Part shown: piece by piece, positions 6,574 to 13,603 of the stretch
Layout: each line of letters starts with the position of its first letter
Position numbering within the stretch: the first letter of the stretch is position 1
Source: Desulfobulbaceae bacterium
GTDB taxonomy: Bacteria; Desulfobacterota; Desulfobulbia; Desulfobulbales; Desulfurivibrionaceae
DNA length: 13,717 nt
Assembly (NCBI GenBank): GCA_003517965.1
Contig: DOZO01000003.1
Coordinates: 24,164 to 37,880, forward strand
Direction of reading: 5' to 3'
Notes under the pieces: model-generated
What the model saw: the letters and a program-made list of their open reading frames with translations, nothing else
Databases searched by the model: none
Told to the model about the DNA's origin: nothing
Translations under genes and position numbers: made by a program

Positions 6574-6900
6574 ATGACAGAAAGTGTTACTGATGATCTG
6601 CTTGACATGGAGATGCTGGGGCAAGCAGCTGAGTGTTTGAGGACTTTGTCACATCCTCATCGGCTTAGGATGATTCAAATCTTGCTTCGGGAAGCCTGTT
6701 CGGTTGGTGGGCTTGCTCATGCCTGTGAGATTCCCAGCAATATGGCCTCTGAGCATCTGCGTTTGCTTAAGGACCGCGGTTTTCTGACCTGCACGCGTCA
6801 GGGACGTCAGGTGTTTTACCATATTGCTGAGCCGGGCCTGGTTCATATTATGCATTGTGTTGAAATGCGTTTTGGCTCTGGTTCATCCGATTTTTTGTAA
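6574..6900 (+). CDS. ArsR-family winged-helix transcriptional regulator
   Basis: Small DNA-binding repressor-type protein of 108 residues. The core is a classic ArsR/SmtB fold: AECLRTLSHPHRLRMIQILL (helices 1-2), VGGLAHACEIPSNMASEHLRLLKDRGFL (helix-turn-helix, about 44-71), then the wing TCTRQGRQVFYHIAEP. The usual metal-site motif ELCVCDL is absent. Instead the protein has cysteines at 21, 42, 51, 73 and 95. Cys42 lies just before the recognition unit and Cys95 lies in the last helix, a placement that recalls thiol/persulfide sensors such as BigR/SqrR, though this is speculative. The ATG at 6574 has AAGG 8 nt upstream; the frame also opens one codon earlier at a TTG. Its targets are unknown. 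Its 3' end overlaps the tail of galE on the other strand by 53 nt. Confidence 0.88.
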   Translation: MTESVTDDLLDMEMLGQAAECLRTLSHPHRLRMIQILLREACSVGGLAHACEIPSNMASEHLRLLKDRGFLTCTRQGRQVFYHIAEPGLVHIMHCVEMRFGSGSSDFL

Positions 6901-7957
6901 CTTCGTTGTAACCATCCGGATTTTTAGTTTGCCAGCGCCAGGTGTCAGCGCACATTTCTTCCAGGCCTCGTTGTGCCTGCCAGCCGAGTTCGCGCAGAGC
7001 TAGGCTTGGGTCTGCGTAGCATTCTGCGATATCTCCCGGTCGCCGGGCGGCGATCCGATACGCCACTTTGCGTCCCGAGGCCTTGGCAAAGGCCTTGACC
7101 ATTTCCAGCACTGAATAACCGTAGCCGGTTCCCAGGTTACAGGTGAACACGACAGGGTAACCCCCCTCTACCAATGGACGTTTAGCGAGATAGTCCAGAG
7201 TAGCGATATGGCCCTGGGCTAAATCGACTACGTGAATATAATCCCGTACTCCGGTGCCGTCCGGCGTGCAATAATCATTGCCGAAAACTACCAGCTCTGG
7301 CAACCGGCCAACAGCCACCTGGGAAATGAAAGGCATCAGGTTGTTGGGAATGCCGTCGGGGTCTTCGCCGATCAGACCGCTTAAATGGGCTCCCACCGGG
7401 TTGAAATAACGCAACAGGGCAATATTCCACTCTTGATCCGCCACCCAGAGATCTCGCAGAATCTCCTCGATCATCAACTTGCAGCGGCCATAGGGGTTAG
7501 TGGCTGTAAGCGGAAAGTCCTCCTGAATGGGCATTTTCTCCGCCGCCCCGTAAACCGTGGCAGAAGAACTGAAAACCATGGTCTTGACTCCTGCTTCAGC
7601 CATTACCATCAACAGAGTCAAGGTGCCGCCGATATTGTTTTCGTAATAACGGAGAGGCATGGCTACCGATTCCCCCACCGCCTTTAATCCGGCAAAATGA
7701 ATCACTGCCCCGATATCATGGTCGGCGAAAATCTGGCGTAATGCCTCTGCGTCCCGAATGTCAGCTTGATAGAAAACCGGTTGCTGGCCGCTGATCATTT
7801 CTACCCGCCGCAGTGATTCCCGGCTGCTGTTATCCAGATTATCCACCACGATTACCGTGTAACCTGTGGCCAGTAATTCCACACAGGTATGACTGCCGAT
7901 ATATCCCGCTCCCCCAGTTACCAGCACGGTTTTGTTGTTGTTTTCCCCATTGCCCAT
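6848..7957 (-). CDS. galE: UDP-glucose 4-epimerase
   Basis: NAD-dependent short-chain dehydrogenase/reductase that interconverts UDP-glucose and UDP-galactose for cell-surface glycans. The NAD-binding GGAGYIGS is at residues 15-22, SSSATVYG at 130-137 carries the catalytic Ser, and Y156-x3-K160 (YGRCK) is the catalytic pair. NPVGAH, PNNLMPFI, GTGVRDYIHVVDLA and RRPGDIAECYADP follow in GalE order. The frame stays open 36 codons upstream into dapL. The ATG at 7957 is chosen because the family N-terminus begins there and GGGG in the last dapL codons can serve as ribosome binding site. At 369 residues it is about 30 longer than typical. Part of the excess is a C-terminal tail (about the last 18 residues, Asn/Gln-rich) that is coded antisense to the arsR-type gene. 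It forms an operon with dapL (1-nt gap). Confidence 0.96.
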   Translation of the reverse strand: MGNGENNNKTVLVTGGAGYIGSHTCVELLATGYTVIVVDNLDNSSRESLRRVEMISGQQPVFYQADIRDAEALRQIFADHDIGAVIHFAGLKAVGESVAMPLRYYENNIGGTLTLLMVMAEAGVKTMVFSSSATVYGAAEKMPIQEDFPLTATNPYGRCKLMIEEILRDLWVADQEWNIALLRYFNPVGAHLSGLIGEDPDGIPNNLMPFISQVAVGRLPELVVFGNDYCTPDGTGVRDYIHVVDLAQGHIATLDYLAKRPLVEGGYPVVFTCNLGTGYGYSVLEMVKAFAKASGRKVAYRIAARRPGDIAECYADPSLALRELGWQAQRGLEEMCADTWRWQTKNPDGYNEVTKNRMNQSQNAFQHNA

Positions 7958-7958
7958 A

Positions 7959-9194
7959 TTATTTACCCCAGTTCCTTTGAATCCGGCGCACCGCTTCCTG
8001 CACGTTTTCGCGTGAGCCAAAGGCCGAGAGACGAAAAAATCCCTCGCCGCTTGGGCCAAAGCCACTGCCAGGGGTGCCTACCACATGGCATTCGTTGAGC
8101 AGCTTGTCGAAGAAATCCCAGCTTTTGATGTCGTGGGGTGTTTTTAGCCAGATATAGGGGGCATTAACGCCGCCGTAGCAGGTGATGCCAGCCGCCGAGA
8201 GTCCGTCCAGAATGAGACGGGCATTTTCCATGTAAAAGGCGATAGTTTCCTTTACCTGCGACCAGCCTTCGTTTGAATAGACTGCGGCCGCAGCCCGTTG
8301 CACCGGATAGGAAACCCCGTTGAACTTGGTGCATTGCCGGCGATGCCAGAGCTTGTTTAAGCTCACCTTTTCGCCGTCTGCGGTAAGGGCCATGAGTTGC
8401 TCTGGAATCACGGTCAGGCCGCAGCGTACCCCGGTAAAGCCTGCGGTTTTTGAGAAGGAACGAAATTCAATGGCGCAATCTTTTGCCCCCTCAATCTCGT
8501 AGATGGAGTGGGGTATCCCCGGCTCGGTGATAAAGGCCTCGTAAGCCGCGTCAAAAAATATTATGGCCTGGTTTGTCCGGGCGTAGTCCACCCAGGCCTG
8601 TAGCTGTTCTCGAGAGGCCACCATGCCGGTGGGATTGTTGGGGTAACAGAGGTAGATGATGTCAACTTTTTCTTTGGGGATGGCCGGAGTAAAGCCATTT
8701 TCTTCGGTGCAGGGCATATAGATAAGGCCCTGATAGTAGCCCTTTTCATCTGCTTCGCCGCTGCGTCCGATCATCACGTTGGTGTCGTTGTAGACGGGAT
8801 AGACCGGGTCGCAGATGGCTACCTTGTTGTCGAGCGCGAAGATGTCGAGGATATTGGCGCTGTCGCACTTGGAACCATCGGAGATGAAGACCTCAGAGGG
8901 CAGGAGCTCCACGCCAAGGGGTTGGTATGATTTTTCAATAATTACCTTGTTCAGCCATTCGTAGCCCTGTTCCGGGCCGTAGCCGTGGAAGGTTGCGTTA
9001 CGGCTCAGATCTTCTACCCCCTCATGAAATGCCTTGATGATTGCCGGCGCCAGGGGGCGGGTCACGTCGCCAATGCCCAGGCGAATGACCATGGCCTCTG
9101 GGTTACTGTCGCTGAAGGCCTTGACCCTCTGGCCAATCTCAGGGAAAAGATAACCGGCTTTCAGTTTAAGATAGTGTTCGTTGATTAACGTCAT
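7959..9194 (-). CDS. dapL: LL-diaminopimelate aminotransferase
   Basis: PLP enzyme converting tetrahydrodipicolinate directly to LL-diaminopimelate with glutamate as amino donor. This is the short route to lysine and peptidoglycan used in many Desulfobacterota, chlamydiae, cyanobacteria and plants. The 411 residues match family length. Visible features are YLFPEIGQRV near the N-terminus, GYGPEQGYEWL (71-81), SDGSKCD (105-111), NNPTG (186-190), FFDAAYEAF around Asp215/Tyr218, and the PLP lysine K249 in SFSKTAGFTGVR. The frame is open 16 codons further upstream, but ATG 9194 has an AGGAG ribosome binding site and begins the conserved MTLINEHYLKLKAGYLFPEI. It is the first gene of a dapL-galE unit, and its stop codon is separated from the galE ATG by a single base. 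Confidence 0.97.
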   Translation of the reverse strand: MTLINEHYLKLKAGYLFPEIGQRVKAFSDSNPEAMVIRLGIGDVTRPLAPAIIKAFHEGVEDLSRNATFHGYGPEQGYEWLNKVIIEKSYQPLGVELLPSEVFISDGSKCDSANILDIFALDNKVAICDPVYPVYNDTNVMIGRSGEADEKGYYQGLIYMPCTEENGFTPAIPKEKVDIIYLCYPNNPTGMVASREQLQAWVDYARTNQAIIFFDAAYEAFITEPGIPHSIYEIEGAKDCAIEFRSFSKTAGFTGVRCGLTVIPEQLMALTADGEKVSLNKLWHRRQCTKFNGVSYPVQRAAAAVYSNEGWSQVKETIAFYMENARLILDGLSAAGITCYGGVNAPYIWLKTPHDIKSWDFFDKLLNECHVVGTPGSGFGPSGEGFFRLSAFGSRENVQEAVRRIQRNWGK

Positions 9195-9320
9195 TATTTT
9201 CTCCTGCTCATTTTGGAATTTCATATCACGATAAGATGACAAATTTTACTTGTGGATGGCAAAAAACGAAACAAAAATGATGGGCTTGCAAAAAAGGAAA
9301 AAGTTAACAGGAGCGTGATA

Positions 9321-9353
9321 CAAAAATCTCTTGGCTTTTCGTGAGCCATCAAG
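9321..9353 (-). terminator. Intrinsic terminator of the isoprenoid/ABC operon
   Basis: On the minus strand, about 15 nt after the ABC ATPase stop, the stem CTTG-(AT)-GGCT pairs with AGCCAAG around the loop CACGAAA. It is followed by AGATTTTTG, a short U-run. Location and polarity fit the end of the five-gene operon. The remaining intergenic sequence up to the dapL start (9195-9320) is AT-rich. It must contain the dapL promoter, but no convincing -35/-10 pair was found. Confidence 0.65.
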
Positions 9354-9367
9354 GATGTGGAGCAGAC

Positions 9368-10078
9368 TCATGCGCCACGGGGTTGTATCCGGTCTTCGAT
9401 GATTTTACCGTCCTGAAGCAGAATCACCCGGTCGGCCAAAGAGATGATGCGTGGGTCATGTGAGGAATAAAGTATTGTGGTACGGTGTTCTCTGTTTAAA
9501 TGGTGCAAGAGTTCAAGAATGGCTGCGCCGCTGGTTGAATCGAGGTTGCCGGTTGGCTCGTCGGCAAGAATCAGCAGGGGATTGCCGATCAAGGCCCGGG
9601 CCACAGCCACCCGCTGCTGCTGGCCACCGCTCAGCTCCGTAACCCGGCGTTGGGCAAGCTCGGTAAGCCCTGTCGCAGCGAGCATCATTGTTACCCGTGT
9701 CTGGCGTTCGTCCGTCCCTATGCCTTGCAACACCAGGACATATTCTACATTTTCAAAGACGGTCAGTACCGGAATGAGATTAAAGGTCTGGAAGATAAAA
9801 CCGATGGCGCTTCGCCGAAAGAGGGCGCTTGCCGATCGACTCAAGCTGGAGATCTCTCTGTTGTCGAAGTGGATGGTGCCACTGGAGGGCTGATCCAGGG
9901 TGCCGATCAGGTTGAGCAGCGTGCTCTTGCCAGAGCCGGAAGGCCCGGCCAGGCAGACAAACTCGCCCTGGCGCAGGATAAGATTGATGCCAGCTACAGC
10001 TTGTACCTGGTGGTTGTTGGGGGTGTAGACCCTAGTGATGTCACGCAGAGTAAGCTGGATTCTGGTGGCATCAGACAT
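9368..10078 (-). CDS. ABC transporter ATP-binding protein (LolD/MacB type)
   Basis: Cytoplasmic ATPase subunit driving the adjacent FtsX-type permease. The 236 residues hold Walker A GPSGSGKST (45-53), the Q-loop Gln97 in FIFQTFNLIPVLTVFENV and the signature LSGGQQQR (149-156). Walker B LLILADEPTGNLD (168-180) and the H-loop His207 in YSSHD complete the site. The sequence around the Q-loop and DEPTGNLD is characteristic of the LolD/MacB/FtsE subfamily, whose partners move lipids, lipoproteins or peptides out of the membrane by mechanotransmission rather than through a classic channel. The ATG overlaps the end of the permease gene by 8 nt, so the two are translationally coupled. It is last in the operon, with a terminator just downstream. 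The substrate is unknown. Confidence 0.95.
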   Translation of the reverse strand: MSDATRIQLTLRDITRVYTPNNHQVQAVAGINLILRQGEFVCLAGPSGSGKSTLLNLIGTLDQPSSGTIHFDNREISSLSRSASALFRRSAIGFIFQTFNLIPVLTVFENVEYVLVLQGIGTDERQTRVTMMLAATGLTELAQRRVTELSGGQQQRVAVARALIGNPLLILADEPTGNLDSTSGAAILELLHHLNREHRTTILYSSHDPRIISLADRVILLQDGKIIEDRIQPRGA

Positions 10079-11336
10079 GGGAGAGAGCCTTGACCGGGTT
10101 CAGCCTGGACGCCTTCCAGGCGGGATAGAGTCCAGCCATTGCCGCGGTTGCCAGGGTAATGACGTTGGCCAGCACAAGATCGCTTGGAATAAGTATCGCT
10201 TTGAGTACCGAGCCAGCCACGAAATATTGGTTGGCGCTGGTGAAGTGAGTCAGGTCAATGCCGTAGCGGGCAAGGTAGGCGCAAGCCCCAATGGCCGCCA
10301 GACTGCCGGTAAGGGCGGCGAACAGGCCGAGAAGCAGGGATTCGGTCATCACCAGGCTGACGATGCCTCCAGGAGTGACGCCTAAGGCGGTCAGGGTGCC
10401 GAATTCCCGGAAGCGTTCGAAGATGACGGTGGTCATGGTATTGGCAATGCCCATGGCCACAATGACGAAGAGGATGAGGATCAGCAAGCGGAAGGTGGCG
10501 TCATTGAGCTCCATGAGTTGGGCCAGATCCGGAACCAGCTCTTGCCAGACTTTCACCTGATAAGTGGCAGCCGGCAAGGATTGTTGCAGGCGAGCGGCCA
10601 GTTCGGCCGCCTGGGCTGGCGGGCAGGAGATGGCCATTTCGCTGATGGCATCTTCGGCTTCGAGCAGGGTTTGGGCTGCGGTCAGCGAGAGATAGACGTG
10701 ACTCTGGTCAAAGGATTCAAGCCCGGTGGCAAAGAGGCCGCCTACCGTGAATCTGCCGGTTCTGGTCTGGCCGAAGAGACTTTGTACCATGAGGGTTATG
10801 GAATCGTTGAGGGTGAGGCCGAGCGCCTCGGCCAGTCCTTTGCTGATCAGGATCTGGTCAGGGCCGAGCTGGTAGGTGCCCTGGCTGGTTTTCTGCCGGA
10901 CCAGAGTGATTGTTGCCTCCTGACTTGGGTTGATCCCGCTCAGGAGTACCGAGGCGCTATGGCGACCGGCGAGAATCAACGCCTGGGCCTTGAGGCGTGG
11001 CGCGAAGCTGGTAATCCCGGCGGTGGCCAAGGCAGGGGCAATGGCCCCGGGGTTTGCCAGGGGCAGCAGACGAGTCTGGTTTCGGTTAAAATCGGCGGCG
11101 TGGATTTGAATGACTCCGGTATCGAGGTTGAGCGCACTCTCCATCATTTTCTGGTGCAGGCCGGCTATTAGCGCTTGAAAGACGATGAGACAGAAGACGC
11201 TGAAGGCCACCGCCGCCACGGTGAGCAGAGAACGCCGCCGATGGCGTAGAATATTGCGCAGGGCGATCTGGAGATGGGCTGTGAACAGAGCCAGGGAAAA
11301 GGAGCTGCCGGAGAGGAGGTTGCGGGTCATCGGCAT
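10071..11336 (-). CDS. FtsX/LolC-type ABC transporter permease
   Basis: Inner-membrane permease of the type VII ABC (MacB/LolCE) superfamily, 421 residues. One transmembrane helix is at about 37-60, followed by a large periplasmic domain at about 61-280 (MacB periplasmic core-like). A three-helix bundle follows at about 281-305, 325-352 and 385-408. The cytoplasmic loop ERFREFGTLTALGVTPGGI after TM2 is the ATPase-coupling element, and YPAWKASRLNPVKAL at the end is the standard FtsX-family terminus. The basic N-terminal stretch NILRHRRRS fits a positive-inside cytoplasmic segment. The gene overlaps the methyltransferase by 10 nt from ATG 11336, or by an ATGA 4-nt overlap if the in-frame ATG at 11330 is used; the choice is open. 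No membrane-fusion protein (MacA type) or outer-membrane partner is encoded nearby. Confidence 0.93.
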   Translation of the reverse strand: MPMTRNLLSGSSFSLALFTAHLQIALRNILRHRRRSLLTVAAVAFSVFCLIVFQALIAGLHQKMMESALNLDTGVIQIHAADFNRNQTRLLPLANPGAIAPALATAGITSFAPRLKAQALILAGRHSASVLLSGINPSQEATITLVRQKTSQGTYQLGPDQILISKGLAEALGLTLNDSITLMVQSLFGQTRTGRFTVGGLFATGLESFDQSHVYLSLTAAQTLLEAEDAISEMAISCPPAQAAELAARLQQSLPAATYQVKVWQELVPDLAQLMELNDATFRLLILILFVIVAMGIANTMTTVIFERFREFGTLTALGVTPGGIVSLVMTESLLLGLFAALTGSLAAIGACAYLARYGIDLTHFTSANQYFVAGSVLKAILIPSDLVLANVITLATAAMAGLYPAWKASRLNPVKALSHV

Positions 11337-12019
11337 GGGACAACACCCGGCTGGTCAAGGATAGGTTTTATGGCGGCGAAGAAGGAAATCAGGCCATGGA
11401 GATGGGCAAGACGCTGAATTTTGACAAATCCTGCCGCCTTCATCATGCTGGGTAGCTGCCCTTGCAGGTTGTCCTCAAGTTCCGGTTGCAGCAGGAGATA
11501 GCGACCGCCCCAGCCCACTGCCTTCGCCAGCAGGGTGCTGGGGCGATCAATATCTGCGGTGATCAGTTGGCCACCTGGTTGTAAGGTGCGCCAAGCCTCG
11601 GCAAAGAAGCGTTGCTTTAACTCACGGTCGAGGTGATGGGTAAACATGGAGTTTACCACGATGTTGAAAAAATTATCGGCAAAGTCAAGCTGTTCCGCAA
11701 CTCCCATTTGAAACCGTGCCGCATTTGCAGCACGGTTGGCTTTTTGTTTAGCGATGGTGATCATGCGTGGGGCAGCGTCGATGCCGATGGTTTCTCCCTG
11801 TTCAGCGAGAGCCTCGGCGATCATCAGGGTCAGGGTGCCGGTGCCGCAGCCGACATCGAGTACCCGGTCAGTCGGGGCAAGTGCCAGCAAGGTCATGGTC
11901 TTGGTCCGGAAGTGTTGTTCCCGACCAAAGGAGAGTTTTTCGATTAGCGGGTCGTAGAGCCAGGCAACATGGTTGAGATCGCGGCCACGGGTAATTGGGC
12001 TGGTCTTTGTTTTGGTCAT
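11327..12019 (-). CDS. Class I SAM-dependent methyltransferase (UbiE/MenG-like fold)
   Basis: Soluble Rossmann-fold methyltransferase of 230 residues. Motif I is VLDVGCGTGTLT (DVGCGTG at 55-61), and Asp81 in GIDAAPRMI is the expected ribose-binding acidic residue. The post-motif region FADNFFNIVVNSMFTHHL and LQPGGQLITADID (motif III) are in order. The N-terminal AWLYDPL resembles the YD-containing start of UbiE/MenG and other lipid- or quinone-directed methyltransferases. The C-terminal part (about 160-230) carries no family signature I can name. The start ATGA overlaps the upstream isoprenoid synthase stop by 4 nt, showing tight coupling. The substrate is unknown; the operon suggests an isoprenoid or lipid. 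A true MenG role cannot be excluded but no other menaquinone gene is present. Confidence 0.92.
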   Translation of the reverse strand: MTKTKTSPITRGRDLNHVAWLYDPLIEKLSFGREQHFRTKTMTLLALAPTDRVLDVGCGTGTLTLMIAEALAEQGETIGIDAAPRMITIAKQKANRAANAARFQMGVAEQLDFADNFFNIVVNSMFTHHLDRELKQRFFAEAWRTLQPGGQLITADIDRPSTLLAKAVGWGGRYLLLQPELEDNLQGQLPSMMKAAGFVKIQRLAHLHGLISFFAAIKPILDQPGVVPCR

Positions 12020-13047
12020 GGCGGCGTAGGCCCCGTAGCTGTCGCAGGCGGGAAAAAAGGCAGGAGTTGTTTTACCCCTCGCAGCACAAAGAGCTGGCGC
12101 ACCAGGTCATAGGCCTGCTGCTGGTTGAGCCAGTATCCCGCCTCCTGAAGCAGGGCAAAGCCATGCAACGCCTCACTGACCGATTTGGCCATAACCTGCC
12201 GGAGGGTGGCTGGAAAGGTTGTTTCGATGGCGGGGCCGTTGGCAGGGTTGTCGAGGATGGTTCGGAGTTGACGCTGTTCCTCGGCGGAGCCTTGATGAAA
12301 GATCGAGGAGACCAGATAGTTGTGATTGTCGGCCAGGATATCTTCATAAAAATCGGTGAGATCGTCAATCAACTGCAGGGCCACCCCAATGTGGAAGATC
12401 CCCTGGTCGGCGCAGGCGAGCCGGGTCTGGAATGCGGGCGGCTCCAGCAGTCGGGGTGCGACAAAGGAAAGACAGAGAAGTTTGCCGCCCTTGTACATAT
12501 GCACGGTATCGAGCACCGCCGCCGGGGTGATGATCTCCTTGACGCCGCCTTCTTCCTGGGCCTCTTCCGCGCCTATGGGCACAATGGCCTTAAAAAGAGC
12601 GGTGTCCAGGCTGACGCTGCCGGAAGGAAGCAGCTGCAGATTGCGGAAACGCTCATGGATTCGGAAGAGCATCCGATCAAAAAGCAGAAGGTGCATGATG
12701 CTCTTGAAACGGGTCGCAGGCTCTGGAAAGTTCAAGGGTAGCAGCTCTTTATATTCGTCGTCCAGCAGGTTGTCTGCACCGGTGACAATACCGCGCAGGC
12801 AGTGGTTGAGCATGCCGTAGAGCAACCGGCGTTCGGCCGGAATGCCGATTGACTCATAGATGGAGAGAAAGAGGATGGAGAAGAAATGGCGTTGGGCATA
12901 AGCCAGCGGGTTACGGCGAGGCAGGCCTGATGATCGGATGTGTGCCGCTTCCAGCAGTTCGGCCAGTAACAGCTGGATTTCGTCTTCTACCCGGCGGTGC
13001 TCTCTGAGTGAGGAATATAGTTTGCGGTAGGCGATAAGTGGGAACAT
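12016..13047 (-). CDS. Divergent class I isoprenoid synthase (polyprenyl synthetase-like)
   Basis: Probable all-alpha enzyme acting on prenyl diphosphates, 343 residues. The second aspartate-rich motif is clear: GVALQLIDDLTDFYED (221-236), with D228, D229 and D232 matching the GxxxQxxDDxxD of trans-prenyltransferases. A MYKGGKLLCLSFVA stretch (184-197, K186/K189) corresponds to the family's diphosphate-binding K-T/G segment before it. The first motif is unusual: GADNLLDDEYKE (90-101) has D92, D96, D97 and E98 instead of DDxxD, and no RRG follows. The lysine normally present after the second motif is replaced by Asn (ADNHNYLVS). It could therefore be a prenyl transferase, a head-to-head synthase or a terpene cyclase. 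The ATG at 13047 lies 12 nt after the ICMT-like gene stop, without an obvious ribosome binding site. Confidence 0.8.
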   Translation of the reverse strand: MFPLIAYRKLYSSLREHRRVEDEIQLLLAELLEAAHIRSSGLPRRNPLAYAQRHFFSILFLSIYESIGIPAERRLLYGMLNHCLRGIVTGADNLLDDEYKELLPLNFPEPATRFKSIMHLLLFDRMLFRIHERFRNLQLLPSGSVSLDTALFKAIVPIGAEEAQEEGGVKEIITPAAVLDTVHMYKGGKLLCLSFVAPRLLEPPAFQTRLACADQGIFHIGVALQLIDDLTDFYEDILADNHNYLVSSIFHQGSAEEQRQLRTILDNPANGPAIETTFPATLRQVMAKSVSEALHGFALLQEAGYWLNQQQAYDLVRQLFVLRGVKQLLPFFPPATATGPTPP

Positions 13048-13059
13048 TATGGGGGGGCC

Positions 13060-13590
13060 TTATTGGTAACGATTGAGCATGTTCTTGGGGCGAGGCCAGG
13101 GCAATAGCATGGGCACCTGCTTTCTGTATTCAACATAATCCTTCTGGAAGCGGCGGGAAAGGAGATATTCTTCTTTTCTGAGAAAATGGAGCTGCCAGAC
13201 AAGCATGAGGGGAAAGCTGATCAGGAGCATGGCCCAGGACCGGCAGAGCAGGATGATGCTCAGGGCAGCAAGATCGTAGCCCAGAAACATCGGGTGACGA
13301 CACCAACGGTATGAGGAAGTAATAACGAGGATTTTTGCCGGTCGGTAAGGGTTGGGAGTGCCATGACCGTATTGCTTGAGATCCTTGGTTGCCTTGCCTA
13401 TCAGCCATGTTCCTGCTATTAACAAAATCGGTACACTGCTGGTGAGTGCAAGGCCTGTCGGCAGTCGGGAAAATCCAAAAAGGCGGTCAATTGCCAGGCC
13501 GGAGAAAACGACTGCTGCCGGGATGAGCAGCCAGTACACGATTGCATCACGGAGTTGTTGTTTTAAGATTTCTGGATGAAAGATTTCCAT
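13060..13590 (-). CDS. ICMT/PEMT-like integral membrane methyltransferase
   Basis: Membrane enzyme of the isoprenylcysteine carboxyl methyltransferase / phospholipid N-methyltransferase superfamily, 176 residues. Hydrophobic segments are at about 17-36, 46-65, 103-114 and 118-135, the last two forming the family's membrane hairpin. The signature runs GHGTPNPYRP (75-84), then YRWCRHPMFLGYD (94-106, SAM-binding RHP), and finally E140-E141 and FQKDYVEYRKQVPMLLP (148-164). The frame extends three codons further to a TTG at 13599. ATG 13590 is preferred, with GAGG only 3 nt upstream, so the start is not certain. It is the first gene of the five-gene operon, just inside a strong upstream terminator. 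The substrate is unknown. Bacterial members often methylate small lipids rather than prenylated proteins, and here the neighbouring isoprenoid synthase suggests a prenyl-derived acceptor. Confidence 0.88.
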   Translation of the reverse strand: MEIFHPEILKQQLRDAIVYWLLIPAAVVFSGLAIDRLFGFSRLPTGLALTSSVPILLIAGTWLIGKATKDLKQYGHGTPNPYRPAKILVITSSYRWCRHPMFLGYDLAALSIILLCRSWAMLLISFPLMLVWQLHFLRKEEYLLSRRFQKDYVEYRKQVPMLLPWPRPKNMLNRYQ

Positions 13591-13603
13591 GATCCTCAAA
13601 GGT

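Noticed and set aside
5974..6624. Minus-strand open frame of 216 codons spanning the tilS end, the tRNA-Arg gene and the regulator start
   Set aside because: It crosses a tRNA gene and two real coding regions. It includes the peptide GGAGIEPTTFGFGGQ, a well-known artefact from translating tRNA genes antisense.
7958..8065. 36-codon N-terminal extension of galE inside dapL
   Set aside because: The extra residues have no similarity to epimerases and lie in the dapL coding region; the ATG at 7957 fits the family start.
10518..11171. Open frame of 217 codons on the plus strand opposite the ABC permease
   Set aside because: Shadow of the permease gene; no family motifs.
11995..12741. Open frame of 248 codons on the plus strand opposite the isoprenoid synthase
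   Set aside because: The composition and repeats of Gly/Arg are those of a complementary-strand shadow, and the minus-strand frame carries the family motifs and operon overlaps.
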